Shown: positions 14,990 through 24,419 of the stretch, in pieces
Position numbering within the stretch: position 1 is the stretch's first letter
How the letters are laid out: every line of letters begins with the position of its first letter
Assembly (NCBI RefSeq): GCF_003335085.1
Contig: NZ_QPEJ01000018.1
Span: 248,001 to 312,000 of the forward strand
Length of the DNA stretch: 64,000 nucleotides
DNA from: Polaribacter sp. WD7
Lineage (GTDB): Bacteria; Bacteroidota; Bacteroidia; Flavobacteriales; Flavobacteriaceae
Direction: 5' to 3'
Position numbers and translations under genes: made by a program
The notes under the pieces: model-generated
What the model saw: only the letters and a program-made list of their open reading frames with translations
Databases searched by the model: none
What the model was told of the DNA's origin: nothing

Positions 14990-15907
14990 ATGAACAGAGA
15001 AGAAATTTTAAAAGCTATAGAAGAAAAATACGATAAATTAGGTGTTCCTGTAGATGCTATGCTGCAAGGGTTATTGCACAGTACACCTATTACCTATTGG
15101 GATTATATTCAAACAGATGCACTTTTAGGCTTACAAACACCAAGAACCAATCAGCCTGATGAAATGGTGTTTATCATGTATCATCAAGTAAACGAACTAA
15201 TTTTTAAAATGATACTTTGGGAAATAGATCAGATTGCAAAACTCATAAAAATTTCTGCAACTAAATTTACAATGCATTTAAACAGAATTAGTCGTTATTT
15301 TGATATGTTATGCAACTCCTTTTCTGTAATGACAGAAGGTATGGAGCGCGAACAGTACTTAAAATTCAGAAATACATTAACACCAGCAAGTGGTTTTCAA
15401 TCAGCACAATACAGAAAAATAGAATTTGCTTCTACAGAACTCATTAATCTCATAGACGTTAGGTTTAGAAATACAATTAACAGAAGTTCATCTTTTAAAA
15501 ACGCATACAATCATTTGTACTGGCAAGCAGCGGGTAAAAATTATACTACTGGTCAAAAATCTACCTTATTAAATCTTTTTGAAAAAAAATATATGGGAGA
15601 TTTTATAGATTTTATGGAAGATTATAATGATATCAATTTGTCTTTAAAATTTAAACAACTTCCAAAAGAAGTTCAAGAAGATGAAGATTTAATTAAAGCA
15701 ATGCGTCATTATGATTACACTGTTAACGTAAAATGGGTAATGCAACACTACAAAGCTGCAGCAAAATATATAGGAGGCAAAGAGACAGATTTAGAAGCAA
15801 CAGGTGGTAGTAATTGGCGTAAATATATGCACCCAAAATACCAAAGAAGAATTTTTTATCCTTATTTATGGAGTGAAGATGAATTGAACAACTGGGGTGC
15901 TTTTTAA
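14990..15907 (+). CDS. kynA: Tryptophan 2,3-dioxygenase family protein
   Basis: TDO oxidises L-tryptophan to N-formylkynurenine with heme iron. The 305-residue protein has MVFIMYHQVNELIFKMILWE with H65, matching the active-site His of Xanthomonas TDO. H253 in WVMQHYKAAAKYIG matches the proximal heme ligand, and ATGGSNWRKYM corresponds to the conserved GTGGS loop. The sequence is of the divergent Bacteroidetes type. It has its own promoter and terminator and lies beside hmgA and hppD, so the neighbourhood handles Trp, Tyr and Phe breakdown. Confidence 0.88.
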   Translation: MNREEILKAIEEKYDKLGVPVDAMLQGLLHSTPITYWDYIQTDALLGLQTPRTNQPDEMVFIMYHQVNELIFKMILWEIDQIAKLIKISATKFTMHLNRISRYFDMLCNSFSVMTEGMEREQYLKFRNTLTPASGFQSAQYRKIEFASTELINLIDVRFRNTINRSSSFKNAYNHLYWQAAGKNYTTGQKSTLLNLFEKKYMGDFIDFMEDYNDINLSLKFKQLPKEVQEDEDLIKAMRHYDYTVNVKWVMQHYKAAAKYIGGKETDLEATGGSNWRKYMHPKYQRRIFYPYLWSEDELNNWGAF

Positions 15908-15955
15908 AATAAGAAACCTGAACAAGATTAAAGATACTTATATAAAGAAAACGTT

Positions 15956-15993
15956 AAAAAGTCATTTACAAAAAGTTAGTAAATGACTTTTTT
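15956..15993 (+). terminator. Terminator after the tryptophan dioxygenase gene
   Basis: AAAAAGTCATTTAC and GTAAATGACTTTTT form a 14-bp stem with a nine-base loop and a T tract. The following gene's longer ORF would begin on this T tract, which argues for its later start at 16042. Confidence 0.88.
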
Positions 15994-16041
15994 ATGTTTT
16001 GGAACAGTAATTGTCATTCCTTTTTTATAAGTTTGATTTTT

Positions 16042-16812
16042 ATGAAAAGAATAATACCATTTATATTCACTTTATTTTTTTTGACAACTGCTTTTGGTCA
16101 AGAAAAACCACAAGCATTTAAAGACGGAGAGTGGTTACGTTATAAAATGAGCTACAGTGGCTTTTTAAGAGCTGGATCTGCTGTCTTAGAACTTAAAGAA
16201 GTAGATTTAAATGGTAAAAAAGTGTTCTATACCAAAGGAAAAGGATGGACTTCAGGAATGATAAGTTGGTTTTTTGAAGTAGATGACACTTACGAATCTT
16301 ATTTTGATTTAGATACCATAAAACCATACGTGTTTAAAAGAAAAATAAACGAAGGTGGGTATAAGAAACACACCATAACCTCTTTTGATTACAATACCAA
16401 TACTGCTTACGTTCAAGACTTTTTAAAACAAAAAGATTCTTCTATAGCTTTCCAAAATGTTCAAGACATGCTATCTTCTTTTTATTTTTTAAGAAATAGA
16501 GATGTTTCTCAAATGAAAAAAGGAGAAGAAATTATTTTAGACATGTTTTTAGACGCTCAAACTTATAACTTTAAACTAAGGTTTATGGGTAGGCAAATTT
16601 TAAAAACTAAATTTGGTAAAATAAAAACACTGATATTTAGACCTTTAGTGCAGTCTGGTAGAATCTTTAAAGAGCAAGAAAGTGTTACCATTTGGATTAC
16701 TGATGATAGTAATAAAATACCCGTAAAATTAAAAGCTGATTTAGCTGTAGGATCTCTACGAGCAGAACTAGAAGCTTACAAAGGTTTGGCAAATCCATTT
16801 TTAAAAAAGTAG
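16042..16812 (+). CDS. DUF3108 domain protein, exported
   Basis: This 256-residue protein begins with a Sec signal peptide (MKRIIPFIFTLFFLTTAFGQ, probable cut after FGQ). It continues with the beta-rich pattern of DUF3108: KDGEWLRYKMSYSGFLRAGSAVLEL, VDDTYESYFDLDT and YKKHTITSFDY. The family is periplasmic or outer-membrane associated and has no known function. The start at 16042 is chosen because it places the signal peptide at the N-terminus. A longer frame would begin on the terminator at 15994. The M23 lipoprotein gene follows, but it has its own promoter box. Confidence 0.85.
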   Translation: MKRIIPFIFTLFFLTTAFGQEKPQAFKDGEWLRYKMSYSGFLRAGSAVLELKEVDLNGKKVFYTKGKGWTSGMISWFFEVDDTYESYFDLDTIKPYVFKRKINEGGYKKHTITSFDYNTNTAYVQDFLKQKDSSIAFQNVQDMLSSFYFLRNRDVSQMKKGEEIILDMFLDAQTYNFKLRFMGRQILKTKFGKIKTLIFRPLVQSGRIFKEQESVTIWITDDSNKIPVKLKADLAVGSLRAELEAYKGLANPFLKK

Positions 16813-16868
16813 CAAAATTTATATAGAAACTTCATAGATTACAATCGATAAAAAATCATTTTTATTTG

Positions 16869-16876
16869 TACTTTTG
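16869..16876 (+). promoter_or_regulatory. -7 box of the M23 lipoprotein/pgi promoter
   Basis: TACTTTTG fits TAnnTTTG and lies 15 nt before the ATG at 16891. Confidence 0.5.
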
Positions 16877-16890
16877 AGAAGTTTAACCTA

Positions 16891-18165
16891 ATGCTAATTT
16901 TTTTGAAAAAAGTATTCTTTCTTTTTATTTTAATAGCGTCCTTTTCTTCTTGTAAAAAAGAGGTTGTTAAAGAGACTGCAAAAATTGTAGAGAAACCCAA
17001 ACCCATAATAAAGTATGGTTACAATTTAGACAACTTTACAGTAATTCATGATACTATAAAAAACGGAGAAAGTTTCGGGATTATCTTAGACAGACACCAT
17101 GTGTTTTATCCAAAAATTAATAAGATAGCAAGCAAAGTTAAAAATACCTTTGACGTTAGAAGAGTACGAGCAGGAAGACCTTATACCATTTTAGCAAGCA
17201 AAGATTCTTTAGAAAAAGCACAAGTGTTTATTTATAAGCACGATAGGATAAATGCTACAATCGTAGATTTTAAAGATTCTACAATTACAGCACAACGATT
17301 TAAAGAACCCATAAAAACTGTAGAAAGAATTGTAGAAGGTAAAATCTACTCTAACCTTTCTAATACCATGGATAGTTTGCATTTGAACCCCAATTTAACA
17401 TGGGCTGTTGCAGATATATATGCATGGACTTTAGATTTTTACAAGCTCCAAAAAGGAGATACATTTAAATTAATTTTTGAAGAAAAATTTATCAAAGACT
17501 CTTTATTTGCAGGTTATGGAGATATAAAATCGGCAGTTTTTACGCATAAAGGAAAAAACTTATATGCCTTTAGATTTGTTGCAGATAGTAGTAAAGGAAT
17601 TCCAGAGTATTACGATGAAGAAGGGAATATGCTACGTAGTCAATTTTTAAAAGCACCCATAAAATTTAGATATAGAGTGTCTTCTCGTTACAACCTTAGA
17701 AGAAGAATTGCGTATTATGGTAACAAAATAAGACCTCACAGAGGTACAGACTTTGCTGCTAATGTAGGTACGCCTATTATTGCAACAGCAAGCGGTACAG
17801 TAACAGAATCTAGAAAAAAAGGAGGTAATGGCAACTATGTAAAAATAAAACACAATAGTACCTATTCTACTCAATACTTACACATGCAAAGACGCAAAGT
17901 AAACAAAGGAGATTACGTAAAACAAGGAGAAGTTATTGGTTGGGTAGGAATGACAGGAAACACAGGTGGCCCACACGTATGTTATCGTTTTTGGAAACAC
18001 GGCAAGCAAGTAGATCCTTTTAAGCAAAAATTACCTTCTGCTAAACCTCTTCAAAAAAGTGTAAAGCCAAGGTATTTAACTTTTATAAAACCATTAAAAT
18101 ATCAACTAGATCATAATATACTTCCGGTGGAAGAACCAGAAGTAATAGATATCGCTCAAAACTAA
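16891..18165 (+). CDS. M23 family metallopeptidase lipoprotein with an HxC active-site variant
   Basis: The 424-residue protein has a lipoprotein signal with lipobox ASFSSC (C21), a linker, an OapA/LysM-like middle region (about 40-150) and a C-terminal M23 domain. Zinc ligands H283 and D287 are in HRGTD, with H331 in YLHM. The usual PHLHF motif reads GPHVCYRFW, so the second His is Cys364. Cys can bind zinc, and I recall the same variant in other Bacteroidetes, so it may still be active. It probably acts on peptidoglycan from the outer membrane. pgi follows after 4 nt. Confidence 0.87.
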   Translation: MLIFLKKVFFLFILIASFSSCKKEVVKETAKIVEKPKPIIKYGYNLDNFTVIHDTIKNGESFGIILDRHHVFYPKINKIASKVKNTFDVRRVRAGRPYTILASKDSLEKAQVFIYKHDRINATIVDFKDSTITAQRFKEPIKTVERIVEGKIYSNLSNTMDSLHLNPNLTWAVADIYAWTLDFYKLQKGDTFKLIFEEKFIKDSLFAGYGDIKSAVFTHKGKNLYAFRFVADSSKGIPEYYDEEGNMLRSQFLKAPIKFRYRVSSRYNLRRRIAYYGNKIRPHRGTDFAANVGTPIIATASGTVTESRKKGGNGNYVKIKHNSTYSTQYLHMQRRKVNKGDYVKQGEVIGWVGMTGNTGGPHVCYRFWKHGKQVDPFKQKLPSAKPLQKSVKPRYLTFIKPLKYQLDHNILPVEEPEVIDIAQN

Positions 18166-18169
18166 AAAA

Positions 18170-19741
18170 ATGGCTCTTAAAAACATCAACCCAACTCAAA
18201 CAGAAGCATGGTCTGCATTAGCAAATCATTTTAATGAAACCAAAGACATAACTATTAAAAATTTGTCTAAAGAAGAGCATAGAAAAGAAAATTTTTCTAT
18301 TCAATTTAACGATTTATTGGTTGATTTTTCTAAAAATAGAATTACAAAAGAAACCTTAAGTTTACTTGTGAAATTGGCTGAAGAAGTAGATTTAAAAGAC
18401 GCTATTGAAAAACAATTTACAGGAGAAATTATCAACGCAACAGAAGGAAGAGCTGTTTTGCATACAGCTTTAAGAAGTACTTCTGAAGAACCTGTTTTAG
18501 TAGACGGTAAAAACATCAAACCTAAAATTCAAACAGCGCTTAGAAAAATTAAAAGTTTTTCTAATAAAGTAATTTCAGGGAAATGGAAGGGATATACAGG
18601 TAAAGCGATTACAGATATTGTTAATATTGGTATTGGAGGTTCAGATTTAGGGCCAGATATGGTAGTAGAATCGCTTAAGTTTTATAAAAACCAATTGACA
18701 ACGCACTTTGTTTCTAATGTAGATGGAGACCATGTTTCTGAGATTATAAAAAACCTAAACCCAGAAACAACATTATTTGTTATTGTTTCTAAAACATTTA
18801 CCACACAAGAAACCATTAGTAATGCAGAAACCATTAAAAATTGGTTTTTAAAATCAGCTACTATTTTTGATATTCCTAAACATTTTGTTGCAGTATCTAC
18901 CAATTTAGAGGCTGTAGATCGTTTTGGGATAGATAAAAATAACGTTTTTCCTATGTGGAATTGGGTTGGAGGACGTTTTTCACTCTGGTCTGCAGTAGGT
19001 TTATCAATCTCTTTGTCTGTAGGTTTTGAAAATTATAAGGCATTGTTAGCAGGTGCAGAAGAAATGGATAATCATTTTAGAAATGAAGATTTTGAGCACA
19101 ACATTCCTGTTATTTTAGCTCTATTAAGTGTTTGGTATAACAATTTTTACAAAGCAGAAACAGAAGCTGTTTTACCCTATTCTCAATATTTATCTAAGCT
19201 TCCTGCATATTTACAACAAGCTATTATGGAAAGTAATGGTAAAGGTGTAGATAGAAATGGCAATACAATAGCGTACCAAACAGGAACAATTGTTTGGGGT
19301 AGTACAGGTACAAATATGCAACATGCCTTTATGCAGTTAGTACATCAAGGTACAAAGTTAATTCCTGCAGATTTTATTGGTTATAAAGAGTCCTTGTACG
19401 GTTTAACAGAGCATCACAAAAAATTAATGGCAAATTATTATGGGCAAATAGATGCTTTAGCTTTTGGTAAAACAAAAGAAGAAGTTCATTTAGAACTTAA
19501 GTTTTCTGGAGACGAAGATAAAATCAATCAATTACTACCATTTAAGGTGTTTGAAGGTAACAGACCAAGTAATGCTATCCTTTTTGATAAATTAACACCT
19601 CACTCTTTAGGAAAACTCATAGCGTTGTACGAGCATAAAATTTTCACGCAAGGAATTTTATGGAATATTTATAGTTATGACCAATTTGGTGTAGAATTAG
19701 GAAAAGAATTAGCGAAGAAATTGTTAAATAAACAACAGTAA
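18170..19741 (+). CDS. pgi: Glucose-6-phosphate isomerase
   Basis: Pgi interconverts glucose 6-phosphate and fructose 6-phosphate in glycolysis and gluconeogenesis. The 523-residue protein carries NIGIGGSDLGPDM (sugar-phosphate binding), WVGGRFSLWSAVG (a PROSITE-type signature), MESNGKGVDRNG, and SYDQFGVELGKELA at the C-terminus. It is complete but a little shorter than the roughly 547-residue E. coli enzyme, as is usual for Flavobacteriia. It follows the M23 gene by 4 nt in one transcript, although the two functions are unrelated. Confidence 0.95.
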   Translation: MALKNINPTQTEAWSALANHFNETKDITIKNLSKEEHRKENFSIQFNDLLVDFSKNRITKETLSLLVKLAEEVDLKDAIEKQFTGEIINATEGRAVLHTALRSTSEEPVLVDGKNIKPKIQTALRKIKSFSNKVISGKWKGYTGKAITDIVNIGIGGSDLGPDMVVESLKFYKNQLTTHFVSNVDGDHVSEIIKNLNPETTLFVIVSKTFTTQETISNAETIKNWFLKSATIFDIPKHFVAVSTNLEAVDRFGIDKNNVFPMWNWVGGRFSLWSAVGLSISLSVGFENYKALLAGAEEMDNHFRNEDFEHNIPVILALLSVWYNNFYKAETEAVLPYSQYLSKLPAYLQQAIMESNGKGVDRNGNTIAYQTGTIVWGSTGTNMQHAFMQLVHQGTKLIPADFIGYKESLYGLTEHHKKLMANYYGQIDALAFGKTKEEVHLELKFSGDEDKINQLLPFKVFEGNRPSNAILFDKLTPHSLGKLIALYEHKIFTQGILWNIYSYDQFGVELGKELAKKLLNKQQ

Positions 19742-19932
19742 GTAACGGAATTGTTAAAATACTAAAATTTTAACTTTTTTTTATTCTTTTTCTTAATAAT
19801 TAAATTTTTTTAATTAACTGTTAATCAGTTAATTATATGTTAATTAGTTTTTCGAAACTTAACATTGAATTAACATTTGAGATTGTTAAATATTAGAATT
19901 TTGCAAAAGATCTAATAACTCAATTCAAATTA

Positions 19933-22900
19933 ATGAAAAATTTTAAAAATTTATTGGTAGTTGCAATATTCTTTGTTGCTGCTTCCGTTTTTGCGCAAGG
20001 GGTTACAACATCCTCAATTAGTGGTAAAGTTGTAGACAAATCTGGAGAATCACTTCCTCAAGCTTCTGTTTTAGCAATTCATACTCCTACAGGAACTAAG
20101 TACGGAATTTCTACAGATTTCGATGGTTTTTACAGAATTTCTAACATGAGAGTAGGTGGTCCTTATAGTATTACCGTTTCTTATGTAGGATTTAAAAGTT
20201 TTGAAAAATCGAATATCTTTTTAACATTAGGGCAAACACAAAAAATCAATGTTGTATTGCAAGAATCTGCAAGTCAACTAGATGAAATTGTAATAACTGC
20301 ACCTTCAGATGGTATCATAGACGGTAATAAAACAGGATCAGAAACAACAATTAATCTTAGACAAATAAATTCTACGCCAGCAGCATCTAGATCTATTGCA
20401 GATTTTGTAAGACTAACTCCACAAACTCAAATTTCTGAAGGAAATGATGGTTTTTCTATTTCTATAGGAGGTCAAAACAATAGGTATAATGCCATTTATA
20501 TTGATGGAGCTGTAAATAATGATGTTTTTGGTTTAGCAGGTTCAGGTACAAACGGTGGTCAAACAGGTATTAGCCCTTTTTCTGTAGATGCTATAGAGCA
20601 GTTTCAAGTTAACATTGCTCCTTTTGATGTAAAAATATCAGGTTTTACTGGTGGTGCAATTAGTGCAATTACAAGATCAGGTACTAATAACATAGAAGCT
20701 TCTGTATATTCTTTTTTAAGAAATGAATCTTTAGCAGGTAGAACACCTGTAGATTTAAATACAGATACTAGAGAAAAATTAGATGATTTTTCTGCACTAA
20801 CTTATGGAGTAAGAGTAGGAGGCCCTATTATAGAAGATAAATTATTTTTCTTTGTAAACTACGAAAGACAAAATGATGAAATTCCTGCTCCTTTTGATTT
20901 GGCAAGCTATGGGGGTAACTCTAATGCAGCAGACATAGACAGATTAAGAAACCATGTACTAAATACGTTTAATTACGATATTGGTAGATTTGACAATGCG
21001 CTAAGTAGTTTAGAAGGTCAAAAATTTACAACAAGATTAGATTACAACCTTAACCAACAACATAAGTTTACAGGAAGATATAGCTTAGTAACAGGAGACA
21101 ACCTAGAGGCTAGAACTTCAGATTTTAATGACTTAGGTTTTTCTAACGGAGCAGAATTGTTTAAAACAACAACAAATTCTTTATCTTTAGAATGGAACTA
21201 CCAAGGAGACAAAACATCTAATAGCTTATTAGTAGGATACACAAGTGTTAGAGATGATAGAGACCCTGCAGGAGATCCTTTTCCTTCTGTACAAATAGGA
21301 GATGGTTTTAACGTATTTAGAAGTGATGGTATTACATTTGGTGCAGAACCATTTTCTACAGCAAACTTATTAAATACAGATATTTTAACAATCACAAATA
21401 ACTTTCAAGTGTACTCTGGTAAACACACATTTACTTTTGGAACTCATAACGAATTTGCAAGTATTAAAAACTTATTCTTTGCATTTAACTTCGGCCAATA
21501 TAGATATGATTCTATAGACGATTTTATCAATAATACAAATTTAAGAGATTTTGATAGAGGATATTCTTTACTTGCTCCTGGTGTTGGAGATACTTCTTCT
21601 GGTGCAGCAGAATTTAATACAATGCAATTAGGTTTTTATGTACAAGATGATTATGAAGTTACAGACAATTTTAAACTTTCTGCAGGTTTACGTTTTGATG
21701 TTCCTGTTTGGGAAGGTGGTTTAGCTAATGATGATTTTAATACTAGAGCAATTGCTGGTTTAGAAGCAGAAGGAAAAGATTTACAAGGAGCTAGAGTAGG
21801 TAAAGGTGTAGATACACAAATTCATTTTTCTCCTAGATTAGGTTTTAACTGGAACGTTAATGGAGAGTCTAAAACACAAATTAGAGGTGGTATAGGTGTA
21901 TTTACTTCTAGACTACCATTTGTTTGGCCAGGTGCTACTTATAATAATAATGGTGTTACAGGAGGTTTCTTTTCAGGAACTAATGGTATTACATTTAATC
22001 CAGATATCAACAATCAACCTGTAGGTGCTGTTCCAGGAACAGGAGAAACAGGAGGAAACGTAGATTTGTTTGCACCAGATTTTAAATTACCTCAAATAGC
22101 AAAATACAATCTTATTTGGGATCAAAAGTTAGAAAACGGTTTCTCTTTTACAGTAGATGCAACGTACCAAAACACAATAAACCAAGTGTTTTATGAAAAC
22201 TTAAATGTTAGAGGTCCTGTAGGAAACTTAAATGGTGCAGATAATAGACCATTTTATAATAGAAGAAACCCAATAGATAGAACTTACGATAGAATTATTT
22301 TGGCTTCTAATACTAGTCAAGGAGAGTCTTGGAATACCACATTTACATTACGTAAAAACTACAGAAGTGAATTTATAAACGTGTTCTCTACTGCGAGTTA
22401 TTCTTACGGAGATGCAACATCTATTTTTGATGGTACAAGCTCTCAAAACAGTTCTCAATGGAGAAATATTATTACCAGAGATGGAAAAAATAGCCCAAGA
22501 TTATCAACATCAGATTTTGCTCAAGGGCATAGAGCTTTGGCTAATGCAAGCATAGATTTTAAATGGAATGATGTTTTAAAAACTACAATAGGTTTATTCT
22601 ATGACGGTTTTCAAGGACAACCATTTTCTTATATCTATGATGGAACACTTTTAAATGATGATTCTAGAGATAATGCATTATTCTTTGTTCCAGAAAGTGC
22701 TTCAGATGTAAACTTGGTTCCAATAACCGATAGGAATGGCGTTGTAACTTCTACTGTTGCAGAACAAGAAGCTGCGTTAGATGCCTTTATTGATGGTAAT
22801 GATTATTTAAGTTCAAGAAGAGGTCAGTATGCAGAGCGTAATGCAGATAGAGCAAGATGGAGTCATATCGTGGATTTAAGAGTTGTACAAGACATCAAAT

Positions 22901-23163
22901 TAAAATCAGGTAAAAACAACCACACACTTCAATTAACAGCAGACGTTTTTAACTTTACCAACTTGTTAAATAAAAACTGGGGAGTAAGATATTTTGCAGA
23001 TGACATTAGTGTTCTACAAGTAGAAAATGGTGGCGGTACAGCAGACCCAGAATTTATTTTTGATCCAAATGATGTAAGTAGAACAGATAACTTAATTGAT
23101 GATTTAGGAATTCAATCTTCTAGATGGCAAGCTCAATTAGGAATCAGATATACTTTTAACTAA
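19933..23163 (+). CDS. TonB-dependent outer-membrane receptor with carboxypeptidase-like regulatory domain
   Basis: This 1076-residue protein starts with a Sec signal (MKNFKNLLVVAIFFVAASVFAQ). A CarboxypepD_reg-like domain (about 27-113, SISGKVVDKSGESLPQASV) comes next, then a plug (about 140-260, with IGGQNNRYNAIYIDGAVNND), then a long beta-barrel ending RYTFN. It resembles the Oar-like TonB receptors of Bacteroidetes, which take up unknown ligands or peptides. No SusD partner is adjacent, so polysaccharide uptake is not implied. The 190-bp leader is AT-rich without a clear TAnnTTTG, and a strong terminator follows. Confidence 0.88.
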   Translation: MKNFKNLLVVAIFFVAASVFAQGVTTSSISGKVVDKSGESLPQASVLAIHTPTGTKYGISTDFDGFYRISNMRVGGPYSITVSYVGFKSFEKSNIFLTLGQTQKINVVLQESASQLDEIVITAPSDGIIDGNKTGSETTINLRQINSTPAASRSIADFVRLTPQTQISEGNDGFSISIGGQNNRYNAIYIDGAVNNDVFGLAGSGTNGGQTGISPFSVDAIEQFQVNIAPFDVKISGFTGGAISAITRSGTNNIEASVYSFLRNESLAGRTPVDLNTDTREKLDDFSALTYGVRVGGPIIEDKLFFFVNYERQNDEIPAPFDLASYGGNSNAADIDRLRNHVLNTFNYDIGRFDNALSSLEGQKFTTRLDYNLNQQHKFTGRYSLVTGDNLEARTSDFNDLGFSNGAELFKTTTNSLSLEWNYQGDKTSNSLLVGYTSVRDDRDPAGDPFPSVQIGDGFNVFRSDGITFGAEPFSTANLLNTDILTITNNFQVYSGKHTFTFGTHNEFASIKNLFFAFNFGQYRYDSIDDFINNTNLRDFDRGYSLLAPGVGDTSSGAAEFNTMQLGFYVQDDYEVTDNFKLSAGLRFDVPVWEGGLANDDFNTRAIAGLEAEGKDLQGARVGKGVDTQIHFSPRLGFNWNVNGESKTQIRGGIGVFTSRLPFVWPGATYNNNGVTGGFFSGTNGITFNPDINNQPVGAVPGTGETGGNVDLFAPDFKLPQIAKYNLIWDQKLENGFSFTVDATYQNTINQVFYENLNVRGPVGNLNGADNRPFYNRRNPIDRTYDRIILASNTSQGESWNTTFTLRKNYRSEFINVFSTASYSYGDATSIFDGTSSQNSSQWRNIITRDGKNSPRLSTSDFAQGHRALANASIDFKWNDVLKTTIGLFYDGFQGQPFSYIYDGTLLNDDSRDNALFFVPESASDVNLVPITDRNGVVTSTVAEQEAALDAFIDGNDYLSSRRGQYAERNADRARWSHIVDLRVVQDIKLKSGKNNHTLQLTADVFNFTNLLNKNWGVRYFADDISVLQVENGGGTADPEFIFDPNDVSRTDNLIDDLGIQSSRWQAQLGIRYTFN

Positions 23164-23196
23164 TACGTTTAAAAGGATATAAAAATAAATATCTAT

Positions 23197-23226
23197 AAAC
23201 CACCTCATTTGAGGTGGTTTTTTTTG
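23197..23226 (+). terminator. Terminator after the TonB receptor
   Basis: AAACCACCTCA and TGAGGTGGTTT form an 11-bp stem with a two-base loop and a long T tract. Confidence 0.9.
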
Positions 23227-23238
23227 GTTTAAAATACG

Positions 23239-23246
23239 TAACTTTG
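23239..23246 (+). promoter_or_regulatory. -7 box of the acyltransferase/desaturase unit
   Basis: TAACTTTG fits TAnnTTTG, 23 nt before the ATG at 23270. Confidence 0.55.
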
Positions 23247-23269
23247 TACGTATAAATATATTTAGAATT

Positions 23270-23680
23270 ATGAAAGAAATTCACTCGTATTGGGCATATA
23301 TTGTTTTAGCAATTTTAATTTTTACAGTTGTTAATGCAATTATTGGGTTAAGCAAAAAGAAACAATTTACAGACAAAGATTTAAGACTAGGTTTATTTAC
23401 CTTAATTGTATCTCACATACAACTTTTAATAGGAGTAGCTTTATATATTTATGAAGGTAGATATGCTAATATAGCAGAAACAATGAAGGTTAGTGAAGCA
23501 AGATTATTAGCTTTAGAACATCCTTTAGTAATGATTATAGCAATAGTATTAATTACAATTGGTTGGTCTAAACACAAAAAGAAAGCAGAAGCTGCTGCAA
23601 AATTTAAAACTTTTGCAATTTTTTATGGAGCAGCCTTATTTTTAGTACTTTCTAGAATACCTTGGAGTAACTGGTTCTAA
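23270..23680 (+). CDS. Four-helix integral membrane protein, cytochrome-b-like, unknown
   Basis: The 136-residue protein has about four membrane helices. Histidines lie at or near helix ends (HSYWAYIVLA, LIVSHIQLLIGVAL, LEHPLVMIIAIVL). Homologues are sometimes labelled cytochrome B, but no heme-binding pair can be proven here. It ends IPWSNWF. It is the first gene of a unit with plsC (5-nt gap) and an acyl-ACP desaturase, so a role near membrane lipids or electron supply is possible but not shown. Confidence 0.7.
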   Translation: MKEIHSYWAYIVLAILIFTVVNAIIGLSKKKQFTDKDLRLGLFTLIVSHIQLLIGVALYIYEGRYANIAETMKVSEARLLALEHPLVMIIAIVLITIGWSKHKKKAEAAAKFKTFAIFYGAALFLVLSRIPWSNWF

Positions 23681-23685
23681 ACTAT

Positions 23686-24414
23686 ATGAAAATATTTAGC
23701 TACATATTATCACCAATCTTTGCATTGGTGTTTTTTTTATTTTTAGTCATTTTTCATCCATTACAATGGATTAGCTTTAATGTCTTTGGTAGAGAGGCAC
23801 ATCAAAAAGTAATTAATGCATTAAATTATTGTTTAGTAAAATCAATGTTGATTATAGGAGTACCTGTTCGTTTAATCAACAAACACAAATTGCCAGAAAA
23901 TACTTCTTTAATTTTTGTATCCAATCATCAATCTACTTTTGATATTGCTCCAATAGGATGGTTTTTTAGAAAACACAAACCAAAATTTGTAGCAAAAATT
24001 GAGTTAGGAAAAGGCATACCTAGTGTTTCTTTCAATTTAAAAAAAGGAGGAGCAGCATTAATAGATAGAAAAGACCCAAAACAAGCTATTAGTGAATTGG
24101 TTAAATTTTCTAAAAATATTAATAAAAACAAATGGGGAGCTATTATTTTTCCTGAAGGAACAAGAAGTAGAAACGGCACACCAAAACGTTTTTCTTCTAA
24201 CGGATTAAAGGTAATTGCAAAATTTAATAAAGAAGGTTACGTTGTACCTTTAACAATTAATAATTCTTGGAAAGTATTTAAATATGGAAAATTTCCTTTA
24301 GGCATTGGTAGTCCAATGACAATTACAACACACAAACCCATAAAAATAGACAGTCTCCCCTTTGAAGAATTATTAGAAAAGACAGAAAAAGTCATTAAAG
24401 AACATATAAAATAA
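23686..24414 (+). CDS. plsC: 1-acyl-sn-glycerol-3-phosphate acyltransferase
   Basis: PlsC adds the second acyl chain to lysophosphatidic acid at the inner membrane. The 242-residue protein has an N-terminal membrane helix (about 7-25). The HxxxxD motif reads NHQSTFD near residue 85, and the glycerophosphate-binding motif FPEGTRS is near 157. It sits between a membrane protein and the desaturase (5-nt gaps on both sides), so phospholipid assembly and fatty-acid unsaturation are co-expressed. A second PlsC-like gene lies at 48280. Specificities cannot be told apart by eye. Confidence 0.9.
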   Translation: MKIFSYILSPIFALVFFLFLVIFHPLQWISFNVFGREAHQKVINALNYCLVKSMLIIGVPVRLINKHKLPENTSLIFVSNHQSTFDIAPIGWFFRKHKPKFVAKIELGKGIPSVSFNLKKGGAALIDRKDPKQAISELVKFSKNINKNKWGAIIFPEGTRSRNGTPKRFSSNGLKVIAKFNKEGYVVPLTINNSWKVFKYGKFPLGIGSPMTITTHKPIKIDSLPFEELLEKTEKVIKEHIK

Positions 24415-24419
24415 CAATT

